Part shown: one piece after another, positions 11,401 to 22,400 of the stretch | Layout: every line of letters starts with the position of its first letter | Position numbering within the stretch: the stretch's first letter is position 1 | Assembly (NCBI RefSeq): GCF_005239225.2 | Contig: NC_133297.1 | Span: forward strand, 11,396,147-11,460,146 | Direction: 5' to 3' | DNA from: Populus alba | Taxonomy: Eukaryota; Streptophyta; Magnoliopsida; Malpighiales; Salicaceae | Length of the DNA: 64,000 bases | Notes under the pieces: model-generated | The model's database searches: none | What the model was told of the DNA's origin: nothing | Seen by the model: only the letters and a program-made list of their open reading frames with translations | Made by a program: the position numbers and the translations under genes

Positions 11401-14400
11401 TCCTAAATGCCACAATCATAAAAAGCAAAAACGTCATCTTTCTTCATTTATGCCTCCTATGACGACAAAATGTAATGAAATAAATAATAATTAATGTAAT
11501 TTCTTTTATGATATATATATATTGGACAATGATGCCTATTAGTTTTTTTTATATATAATTATAGTTATAATACCATCAATCGAACAAAAACGACTTCAAT
11601 CCGGCCGAACAACGCCTCGTAACTTGTCACTGTGCAGTAAATCACGAGTCGGGGCTGGGAAGAGTTCAGCTAGAATTTAAAAGTTCCGTCTAGAAAACTC
11701 TTTCCGCGAGAGCGCTAGAGGAATGTTGCCTGATTAATGGCAGAAACTTCGCGTGATTAAATAAAATTTTCGTATCTACTCAATGTCATGAAACGCAAGA
11801 AAAGAATGCTCTTAACTCTTTCTTTTTTTTTTTTTTTCGTTTTTTCTCTCTTTTTTTATTGAATGTTGAAATCTAACTTAATAAAATAAAGTTTAAATTA
11901 CTGTATAAAAAAACCATAATATAAAATACAAAGAAATTACATAGTCAATATCAACATTTGTACTATCTTAATTTTGATTCAAAAATTTATTTTATTTATG
12001 TTTTAATCATTTTGTTTGACAAAAGAACTAACCAGGAAAAAAAAATTATGGATTAATTATATTTTTGTAACAAAAAAAATTAATTTTGTTTTTAATAAGT
12101 TTTATTTAACTAAAAAAGTTCTATTTAGTTGTTTTTCAATCTTTATCTTGTTGAAGAAAATAGATCAAGATTGAGAAATAAAAATTTTTCATGTTTTGAT
12201 CTTGTGTTTTTAAAATAATTTAGGTGTGTTTTTAAAATAATTTAGGAGTGTTTTGAGTTGATAAATTAATTTATTGACATGATAAATATGTTTGTTAGAT
12301 ATTTTAAAGTGAAAATAAATTGAAAGTGTATTTTTAGATTCAAAAAAGCTCGACGTGATTTCTAACAACCGTTTCTATGGTAAAAAAACTGGGCAAGCAG
12401 AGAAGCTAATGTTGGCTTGTATTGTTTTTTGAATAAAAAGGGTGGATTATATGTTGGGCCCATCATGCATTTTTTTCCTTTTCTTCTATTAAATTTCATG
12501 AAAAAAATAACATTAAAATATATTAAAAATATAGTATTTAAAAGTAAAATTATAGTTTTTTTTATATATAAAGTTACCGAGTGCTTTTTTTTTGTATTGT
12601 ACTTTGTGATCTGTATTTATTCTTTTCTTAAATCTTTTTTTAGCTCTTCTTCATACATCTTTTTATTATCACATGATTATATAAAAACAAACTCTAAAAA
12701 TTTATAGTATATTATAATAATAAAAATGTTATTTTTTATTAAATTTTACTTCTATGATTTCAATAATATTTTTGTTTTAAAAAATAAACATTCTTATAAA
12801 GAAATTGTCAAAATAAAAATTGCATTACTAAGATAAAGATCAGGTTTTAATTAAAAACAATTATCCAGAATAATTTTGCTTCTATGATTTTTTCCTTTCA
12901 AGAATAAACATTATGGTAAAAAATTGCTAAAAAATAAATCGCACTGATACGTCAGGGAGGTTTTAATTATTATTTTAAATATTAGCTATTTTTTTAATTA
13001 TATTGTATTTTTATGGTGTTTGAAAAAGGTTGTTGTAATTTATCTTTTTTCTTCTTTTATATTTGATATAAATAAACTTTATATGTGTGATATATTTTAA
13101 AAATATAAAAATAATTTGTAATGGTGATAAAGAATAACCTGTATGATAAAAAAAATAAAAAAGCATAAATTAAAAAGAAAAATCGAGGTTAATTATTTGT
13201 ATACTGAGTTGCCTTTTATCTTTAGAAGAAATCTTAGCTTCTTGTTCAAGTAATTAATCAATGACAATGTATCGATTTATATATTTTTTATTTTATTTCA
13301 TTAAACATAAATAATATCTTTGTGTTTGTTAATTGAGAATATCAAGATAAAATATAATGCATTCATAGCATTCACACGATCTTATAGTATACCAAAAATT
13401 AACTTAAAATCCTAATTGCAACGTGGCACGGGCTTTTAAAACTGTAACAAACTAGAAAGTGATTGATGGACAACAGCAGTGGAACAGTGGTTCCACGACC
13501 GAGGTCTCATGTCTTCTTTGATCAAGAGAATGAAAAATCATCAAATCTGATCCAGTTCATTATCAAAATCTTTAACCGTGAAGACAACTAACTCGAGCCA
13601 GGTGTGCTCGCCTGCTCGGCGTGGTCTTGCTGCCAGCTGAGAACGCTAGATCTTAAAGAGTTCGGACATGTAAAGTGTTTTTTTTTTTTTTATTCGAGTG
13701 GAAAACTTTGCCGTGGAGATTTGCTTTATGGCTGTAATTGATAGGCATACACGACACTGTGATTAATTTATTTTTTCTTGAAAGAGAAAGATACAAGGTA
13801 CGACCATAATGCCGTCCAGATATGCTTTTGCTGCTAAATTATTTGTTATATATTAATAGAGACAACAAGCATTGACAAATTATAACTGTGTTGTTCCCTT
13901 TTTTTATATATAAAAGTCAATAGCACGAGTCTTGGGATCGTATTGGGTGTGCACCCGTATATGCAGACCACGCCACTCTAATTTACAATCCTTGGTCTCT
14001 CTTATTTTTCTTCTTGTTATTATTATCATTATACTAAATATTAAAACATATGAGATGTTCATATAGATAATGGTACTATTCATACATATATAAATCATTG
14101 TGGATGGTTATATTTATTTTTTTTTGTTAATTTTTAGTTTCTGATTGAGAAATGAGAGAAAAAGATTGTCAGATTTCGACGATAAAGAAAAAATAATATC
14201 ATTAATATCGATGTAGACCACCAAGACGGTTGATATCCGTGTTAAATGGTTTAATTTGATGAGGAAAGTTTAGTGTTTTTTTACCTTTAAAAATCATGAC
14301 AAAACATATTGAGCTTAATTTTATTTTTAGTTTCAGGTTGATTTTAGTTTTTGGGATGGTTTTCTGGTTTTCTTGAGGCCATTGATAGGTTCATTATATT

Positions 14401-14535
14401 TTCTAAGGTGTTTTAGGTATATAAAAAAAGGTATATGAGTAAAAACACTTAAGCCCTAATTTTCGGATACCATGGTGGCCGAAATCTGAGTAAATTAGAC
14501 AACGCGTCATTTAATTTTTCTTCTTAAAAAAATTT
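11401..14535. other. long AT-rich intergenic stretch
   Basis: About 3.1 kb with no recognisable coding region, RNA gene or complete transposon. GC-richer patches at 11580-11760 and 13420-13670 are unique-looking but carry no family signature. The frames at 12417-12707 and 13904-14098 are low-complexity products. Confidence 0.5.
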
Positions 14536-14561
14536 GGGGTGGATGACATGTTGTCCACCCC
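14536..14561. repeat. 26-bp near-perfect palindrome
   Basis: Arms GGGGTGGA and TCCACCCC flank a centre containing ACATGT, so almost the whole 26 bp is self-complementary. It lies in a GC-richer pocket ahead of the antisense-ORF retroelement remnant and may belong to an LTR-like sequence. Confidence 0.85.
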
Positions 14562-14611
14562 GCTTACAACAAAAAAAGCCCAACACATGGGCCTTGATGA
14601 ATAGGTTAGGT

Positions 14612-14708
14612 GAGCTGGCCTAGCTTGCTAAGCCCAACAACGCTTGACATTTTTTTTTTGAGCTGACCTAGCTTGCTAAGCCCAACAACGCTTGACATTT
14701 TTTTTTTC
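14612..14708. repeat. 48-bp tandem duplication
   Basis: The unit GAGCTG(G/A)CCTAGCTTGCTAA...CTTGACAT plus a T run occurs twice in direct succession, starting at 14612 and 14660. The sequence GCCCAACA recurs nearby, a style seen in plant retroelement DNA. Confidence 0.9.
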
Positions 14709-15199
14709 TAATTCTTTTTTAAAACCAATGGTTTTTTTTCTCTAAATTTTTCTTATTTATATTTGAACTAATACCCTTTCTCTTTTTCTTTTTGTTCAGA
14801 GAGATTTTTTTTAAAGGAAAATTTTTTTTGTTACACATTTAAATTTTTAAGTGTTTTTCTGATTCATCTATAATTCTTTTTTTTTTTTTAATCTTTTATA
14901 TGGATGAACTTTATTTTTTAAAATAAAAAATATTTCCAGATAATATTTCTAATATGTGCAGCCTTACATAATGTTTTTTTCTTTTTATTTTATCCAATCA
15001 ATTTAATTTGTGTCTATATTTCTATTTTTCCCTTACATAGTATTTCTATAAAATAATTTAAAAGATATTTAATCTCATGAGCCATGACATTTACCTAGTT
15101 ATGTTTGCTAAGTTTATTTATTAAAATAATTTTTTTACATAAAGACACGGACTCTCTATATTCAAACAAAAAAATCTTAGGAAGAATTCTTTAGGTTTT
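14709..15199. other. T-rich stretch, nothing recognised
   Basis: Low-complexity T-rich DNA between the 48-bp duplication and the start of the antisense coding remnants. I see no feature. Confidence 0.5.
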
Positions 15200-17815
15200 C
15201 CATTTTTGCATGAAATTTATAAACCTCCTCCTAAGCTATCTTCAACTCCTCTTTTAGGATATCTCTTGCCGCTCTAAGCTCACCTCGTTTTTTCACCAAG
15301 TCATTCACCTCTCTTTTTAGGAGGTTAATATGACCGTAGGCCTCAAACAATTGTTGTTCAGTTGATTCCAAGGCATGAACTTGAGCTTCCATTTTCCCCT
15401 GTAGCTTTGAATATGCGGTTATAATAGAATCCATCTTAATATCTTGAGCAACATTTTCTTCTCTAAGTTTGGCATTTCAGACTTGGTAGTTCAATATTGC
15501 TCAATGGCCTCCTTCATAACCCTTTTCTCTTCAACCCATCTATTCTTAGAGTGAGCACGCATCATGAAGTTCTAAATAAAAAGATAAGAAAAGTTATATT
15601 TCAGAATAATATAAAACTGAAAAATATATATTAAAATTAACTTGTTATCTTACTTGAAAAGCCATCTGACTTGTGATGACCAGATGAAACTAGAAGCTTG
15701 GGTCGGTTAGTCCTCCCATATCAAAAGACAAGGTGAGGAGTTGTTTTAATGTCTTTTTCACATCTAACCTCCCAGGTTCGAACATGGATCTCCCTTGAAT
15801 AACAATCATCATTACCCTTTTTTCCTTCTCATTGAGAGTGGAGAAACAAATGGGAGCATGGTCTAACATGAGATTGGAGAAGATGTCTTCCACCCTAGAG
15901 GCTAGAGGAGCTTGGCTAGAAGACCTAAGACATATGTAAATTGGACTTGTAGGAGCAAGACAACTATATGGAAGGGGAATGATCTCCACTTTAGAATTCA
16001 AAGGAATAGAGATTTTCATTCTCTTCCAATAGAAAGCGGCTTCTAGAATGACCGCAGTGGAAGTTGGCCCCTCAAAACCCTTTATTGAAGGGGAGCGAGA
16101 CCCCTTGTTGAAGAGGAACAAGACCCCCTGCTGCCTCTTGAGTAATCTCGTTAGCAGGATGTTTAATTGCAGCGACATCTTTAGGGATATCCTCAGCTTA
16201 GATTGAGATTGTGGAAATCTCCTCGATATTCACTTGTATAGAAGACCTAACCCTTTCTCTTCGCTCTAATGGTTGATTTTCTTGGAAAGTGGAGTCACTG
16301 TTAGAAGAAGGTGTAGTCACATGACTAGGCATTTATAGGGTAGACCCACTGTATTCGGATCTAACGGTTCTAGGTAAAGACCTTGTACAAGAAAACAATC
16401 AAGGAATTAAAGATTTTGAAATAAAAAACAAATATATGAAATCAAAATTACTTGAAATGCCATATAACCTTTTAGCCACATAATTGATATCATATTCAAT
16501 ATAAAGGTTGGCTAACCTGGTACAACCCTCTCCTATTCTGAGCCTAATAAAGGCTTTTCATTTACACCCGCTGGAGGTGTCTTTTAATAGTGGGTACAAC
16601 CCTAAATTTGATTATACCTATCTTAAGGTTTTGCTAAGCTAGTATACCTCACTTTTACCCACTGTTCCTCCCACTATTTTGATCGAGAGGGCTTTTCCTT
16701 CATGATATTTTCATGGGTCCATTCCATTTATTGACAAAAGTAAAGAACCAATAGATTGAAGGTCCCCCTTCAATGCTACTGATCAGGGTAAAAAAATTTA
16801 TAAATACCTTGATTGAGGGCTCCTCATTCAAAATACTTAATAATTTTTTAAATGAAGATAAAATGATCCATTCGATGGAATGAATTTGTGCAAGACCAAG
16901 GTTATAATACCTTAGAACATCCCTTACATATCTCTATAGAGGAAATTAGTATATAAAATTTCATAGGTATATGAGGGTTGTAATGATAATAATACCCTTT
17001 TCATATTTGCTGATGACCTAAGAGATACGGTCACCAACTTGAGTGATGACCACTAGATATTCTCTTAGCTGATTAGCATTAGCTAGGGATACTTGGTCCC
17101 AAGACACTGAACTTTGTGTGTCGTCCATAAAAGTCTTGAGCAGCCTTAGTTGTCCTCTCAAGTTTAAACTTTCTAGGGAATATCCCCATCCCTTCTTCCA
17201 GTATAAAAAGGTCGGGCATTATCCCTCTCGGATTTAGGGCCAATTTTTATGGTCGAAGATCTATAACAAGTGGTTCCAGTTTCAGGTTTCAAACTGAAAT
17301 CACCTTTAGGAATTTTTCTTTCTTTTTCTTTCGTAGGAGTTATAATTATAGAAGGGAGAAAAAATTAAAAAAGGTTTCTGCTATTAAACTGAAAGAAGTT
17401 TAATGATGAAAGCACAATTTTTCTTCTTTTTTCTTTTGTAGGAGTTATAATTATGAAAGCACAATGAAAGAAGTTTTGGTTCACCAAGTCAATGATTTAC
17501 TTTCTGCTATTAAACTGCTTTCTTCTTATAAAATATTGGAAATTCTTAACTCATGTTATATCAATAACAAGATTTAAAAAAAGCACACAAAAAAGGAAAG
17601 AACAGGAATACAAAATAGATGACACCTTCTCTGTAACCCTAGAAAGGCCAAAAGCCTGCAATATTTATTTTGCATCGCTATGTGGTCTTCCCAAACCTTT
17701 TTTCCTTTCTCCTGAAATCTTCTTAGATCTACAATGACATACTGCCTTTTCCCTAAAGGATGACAGGATATATATTGATCAACTGTCACCATTAACATCT
17801 TTTAAGCCTTTAAAT
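15200..17815 (-). pseudogene. degenerate antisense ORF of a plant LTR retroelement
   Basis: Several minus-strand pieces read like one decayed protein, N-terminus at high coordinates. 17574-17798 includes KRQYVIVDLRRFQ. About 17110-17235 includes FYGRHTKFSVLGP. About 17035-17180, in another frame, includes QLREYLVVITQVGD. 15690-16178 is 162 codons. 15231-15434 is 67 codons of heptad-rich coiled coil. Frame changes and stops separate the pieces. The arrangement resembles the gag-like or 'putative gypsy type transposon' proteins (Pfam Transposase_28 style) that some plant gypsy elements encode antisense between pol and the 3' LTR. The family call is inference; the coiled coil and the coding-like pieces are visible. 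No function is expected now. Confidence 0.55.
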
Positions 17816-17848
17816 GCTAGACTACACATTAAAGGCTTGAGGGGCAGC

Positions 17849-18690
17849 TGATGAGTAAATTTTTTTATTAAGATTTTTATAAATAAAAATCTTCTTAAAT
17901 CAAATGGGTTTGTCAAACATGTCGGACCCAAGACACTTGGTCTTGACAGTCACCAAGTCCAAGGTGATATAGGTCTGACAAGTATGTATGACCTAAGGCA
18001 CCTGGACTTGGTAGTTCACGAAATCCAAGGTAATGTGAGTATGAAAAATATGTCAAACCTAAAGAACTTAGACATTACTAAATTGTAAAGCGTTATGCTT
18101 GATCCTAGACAATCCTTTATAGTATAAGTGTTAAAAACATAATAAACCGTCATGTTTCTTCATCTATAATAATTATTCATATGTAAGGTCTTTTAAGGGA
18201 TATATCATATTTATTATCTCATTAATGATATGTAAGAAATATTTTCCTCCCATTAATATCACTGAAAACAGAGGACTTTCCAACTCTTTTTTTTTATGAA
18301 AACAACAAGGTTCAGAAGATATAAACACCTCCTGAACTATGTAAATAACTCATAATTTTTTTATCTCTTAAGATAAAATTACTTAAATGTCAGAGTATTA
18401 ATAAACTTAAAACTCAAGAACAAACATCCTCAAGTACAAATATCTTTATTCATGGAATTTAAGGTTTTTTTAAATTATTTAATACATTTCTCGTAAAGAT
18501 ACTAACTTTATCATCGACATGTTTTTTAGTCCAAATGTATTAACAAATTTTGCAAGTATTCAAAAATTCTATTGTAAGCCTAAATTTCTTGGATTAAAAA
18601 TAAAAAAAATCCAAGTATATTAATATATTAATTAAATATTATCTCAAATACAAAATAACTTTTTATCTATATATCTTAAATTTTAAAACA
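17849..18690 (+). mobile_element. LTR, about 842 bp, upstream of the ORP gene
   Basis: Begins TGATGAGTAAA and ends TTTTAAAACA (TG...CA). It matches the solo LTR at 8424-9788 in inverse orientation over its whole length. It ends about 760 bp before the ORP start codon, so it could overlap distal promoter sequence of that gene. Confidence 0.75.
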
Positions 18691-19450
18691 TAGTCACATA
18701 GTTGAATTGAACTCAGATGAACACCTGACCTTCCCAAACCTCTTTTCCAAGTGCCATTCACACGACTCTAGCGGGTCAAATAACAAAAGTTATCAAAAAT
18801 TAGTTAATCTCCAGGTAAGATTCTACCCCCATTTGAAACCGGTCCGCTTCCAAACGGGCCAGCTGTTTCACTCTCTTCCCTCGCTGGATTCCCCGTCAAG
18901 CACCCCCGCCATCCGTTTCACGCACTGCATTTACTCCACGTGTCAATCCAGAATCCTTCACATCACCGCCTGTACGACCCGGCGGCGATCTGTGCTTTTT
19001 CTCCTGCATCTTACCACATACAAACAAAACCCGTCTAGAAGAAGAGACAGACTCATAACTCATCAACCAACCGCTTTGTATTTAAACTGCCCCGTCTTTA
19101 CACATCAAATTGCGGTTGCTTCTTTAAATTTCCATTTCCAATTTCTAAAAGAAAAGTCTAGTCGGATTCTTTTTCTCGTGGTCACAACGTCTCTACCGAT
19201 TTAATTTCTCCCATTTATAATTCTCTTTTCAGAATCCTTGCTAATAATCATCATCATCATCATCATTAAATGCAAAATTAATAGCCTCTTTTTTTCACAT
19301 TCTCTGTAACCGTTTTCCTAACAATTTTCCGCTTGTAACCGTCATGAATAATAATGAGCTTCTCACTTCCACCACCACCCGCTGCTGTCATGTCACCATT
19401 TCTCCAATAACCGTCGGGTTGTCCGTTGATTTGTGTTGAGAAGTTTCCTT
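18691..19450 (+). promoter_or_regulatory. promoter and 5' leader region of the ORP gene
   Basis: Sequence between the LTR end and the ORP start codon is markedly more GC-rich and less repetitive than the DNA before it. A G-box core CACGTG lies at 18937-18942. A (TCA/ATC)n run sits at about 19247-19266. The transcription start cannot be placed from sequence alone. Small upstream ORFs occur at 19270-19281, 19344-19439 and 19390-19410. The long frame at 18707-19204 starts from a non-ATG codon and is not considered coding. Confidence 0.55.
19344..19439 (+). promoter_or_regulatory. 31-codon upstream ORF in the ORP leader
   Basis: ATG at 19344 opens a 31-codon frame (MNNNELLTSTTTRCC...) that stops with TGA at 19437-19439, 11 bases before the main ATG. 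If transcribed, it leaves little room for reinitiation and could lower translation. No conserved peptide is recognised; the transcript start is unknown. Confidence 0.5.
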
Positions 19451-22400
19451 ATGCATCCGCTTTGCTGCATCTCAACCGTGTCCGATCACTCGCCGGCGAA
19501 TCTATCGATGGCAGTCACCGCCAGATCCGACCCGGGATCAACCACCGTTCATCCACAAATTCAAATCCAAAACCACTACCAAAACAACACTAATCATTTC
19601 TCAAACCACCACCACCACAACCACAGCACCGCCAGCAATTGCAGCAGCAGCAACGGAACAGATGGTAACAAAAGTAACAGGACGAGTCACCAGAGAGAGC
19701 AACCACTTGTACAGGTGGATGTGAAGATAAATGATATAGTAGGGAATGGGATATCGGGGGTTTTATATAAGTGGGTGAACTACGGGAGAGGTTGGAGGCC
19801 GAGATGGTTCGTTTTGCAAGATGGAGTGTTGTCGTATTATAAAATTCATGGACCTGATAAGATTCTCGTTAATCAAGAGACCGAGAAAGGATCCAAAGTT
19901 ATCGGTGAAGAATCTATGAGACGTATTTCTAGGCCTAGGAATGGGAATTCGCAGAATAGGCGTAAGCCTGTTGGTGAAATTCACCTCAAGGTGAATATAT
20001 GATAATTTTTTTTTTCAATTTTCAATGGCCTCTTGGATTTGGATTGTCAATTATTATTACTGCGATTTGTTATCTTTTGTTTCTTCTAATGGAAGATTTT
20101 ACTTTCGATGAAAATTTAGTGGAATCATGTGATTTCCCCCCAACTTTCAGTTATATTCTCTCTAAATCAGTTTTATTCATTTATCAGAATAGGAATTGTC
20201 TTCTTTTTTTTTTTAATGGTTTCTCCCATTAAATCTCAATTTATGTTTTTAGGTATCATCAATCCGCGAGAGCAGATCAGATGACAAGAGGTTCTCAATA
20301 TTTACTGGCACAAAGAGGCTGCACTTGAGAGCAGAGACACGTGAGGATCGCTTGGCATGGATGGAAGCATTGCAGGCTGTGAAGGATATGTTCCCTCGGA
20401 TGTCTAACAGTGAACTAATGGCTCCTTTGGACAATGTGGCTGTCTCAACAGAGAAGCTGAGGCAGCGGCTTCAAGAGGAGGGAGTCAGGGAGGAGGTGAT
20501 ACAGGATGGCGAGCAGATCATGAGGACTGAGTTTGCAGCGCTGCAGAACCAGATAGTGCTTCTCAAGCAGAAGCAATGGCTTCTCATCGACACGCTTCGC
20601 CAGCTAGAGGTACATGTTATGAAAAGTACAAAAGAAAATGCCATTGGAATTCGGAATTCTACTTCTTGTGCTTCTACAGTTTCTTCTACCATGCAGATTC
20701 GTGCAAATTCCATCTGATTTCTTTAGATATCTATAGGTGGGGTGGTTTTTTGCATCTGTGTCGGTAAGTAGAGATGCACTTTTTTGGATCTTTTACGTGA
20801 TTCTGTTGTATAGAAGTACATTTGGAGAGGGTTTATGTGTTAACATTTGTGTATTATTCAGGCAATGATCAATATTTTATATTCCTTTTGGAAAAGAAGA
20901 AGAAGATTTAACTAGGATTTCATATGAGAATGCTAGATAGGAGGTTACTTACACAATTCTGACTTTTTTAGTTCAGGTTCTCCATTTTGTTCTATCTGTT
21001 AGTCTAGAAGACGCCTCATCATGTCTTTCTCTCACATCCTGAGAAATTATCATAATGGTAAAATGAAACGAGGTATACCATTTAATTGCATGGTAGCAGA
21101 TTCCTTCGCGGATAGCATATTTTCCTGAGTTCAAAGTCTTGTTTGCTAGGCAATGAGTTGTCGTTCTACTACCTCTCTTGTCCCTCCTTCCTCCAAAAAG
21201 CCTAAAGTTTGAACCTCTCCTTTGTAACAAAAAAAAGGTCATGTATGCTAACCAGACAGATACATCTAGCTTGGTTTTTTTACCATGATTTATACACCCA
21301 GTGTTTTGTTTTTGCTCCTAACATGCACTTTGGTGGCATACAAATTTTTTTTTTTTAAAGTTTTTATTGTATATAGGTAAATTATTTCTCTCATAATGGC
21401 AAACTCTTAAAGACGTTCATAGTATCTTTTATTAAGAAAATTCTATATTTTATACTTTTATAAGTTAGTTTCTCGCTTTTTGCAAGTGTAAGAAGTACCT
21501 TGCCAACGTGTGCATTTAGATACCATTATCATATTTTTACCTGAAAGTATTTAATCTCTGGAAAAAAAGATATAGTATTATTAGCTATTCAGTCTAGCAG
21601 CAGAAGTTTCTAGGAAATTATTTCAATTTGGTTGCCTTGACAACATTAAAAATGGTTAAAGAAACAGTGATATTTGCAAATCAGGTGATTGTCTCGGTGG
21701 AGATTGTGTTTTTAATAGTGTTGTTTTTACTGGTTGTTGTGGAAGTCAAAGATGCAATACTGGTTTATGAGAGTGTCGCCACCAAGTGCTTTGGTACATG
21801 ACTTGTTATGCGAGTTCGGCCACTCTAGAGATTTTTCTTTCCAATCAGTTGAGTTTTCTAAGCAATCTATTTGGCTCCGACCATATACGTGCTCTATATA
21901 GGCTGGGGACTTGCTTGTTCATCCATGCTTTCTTTGTGCATGGGGATTATGCATTTTGTAGTGCTGCACAGATACACATCAATCATCACTTAAACATTTT
22001 CTTTGGCAGCATATTATTGAAGCCTTGGGTTCAGTAGTGAGGTTTGCAGGAGTGGTTCCTGCGAATTACTGTTGTCATCATCACTCAGCTTTTGACAACA
22101 TCTCCTTAAGTTCACTCCCTTAATGAGCTCTCCAATTTCCTTGCTTACCCTGTGTTTCAAACTTGGTATTGTAAAACAGATTCTATTGAAGCTGGTGAGT
22201 GTTGCAAACAAACAGATCTTGGTTTTCCTATGGTGGAACTTGTAGCCCACCTGCGAACTTCTCCCACAATGACTATGAGGAACTTGTTGACTTCAAAATT
22301 TATAGTATTAATTTTAATTTTTAAGGATTTCTTTCATTTTCCACTCCAGGAGGATGGTTGTGCAACTTGCCAGTGTTTTTATACTCAGATTTTAACCAGG

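Larger units (their letters stand above)
15200..18690 (+). mobile_element. 5'-truncated gypsy-like LTR element with antisense ORF
   Basis: The right end is an LTR at 17849-18690, preceded by a purine-rich tract (GGCTTGAGGGGCAG at about 17833-17846), as expected 5' of a 3' LTR on the + strand. Left of it lies minus-strand coding sequence. No reverse transcriptase, integrase or 5' LTR is visible, so only the 3' part of the element remains. The left boundary is approximate and may extend through 14.5 kb. Confidence 0.5.

Noticed and set aside
15690..16178. Host gene encoding a 162-residue protein
   Set aside because: Flanking coding-like pieces continue on the same strand with frame breaks, and the block adjoins an LTR, so a retroelement remnant explains it better.
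18707..19204. 165-codon frame upstream of ORP
   Set aside because: It begins at a non-ATG codon and lies in the promoter or leader; its Ser/His/Thr/Arg-rich content reflects C-rich leader DNA rather than a protein family.
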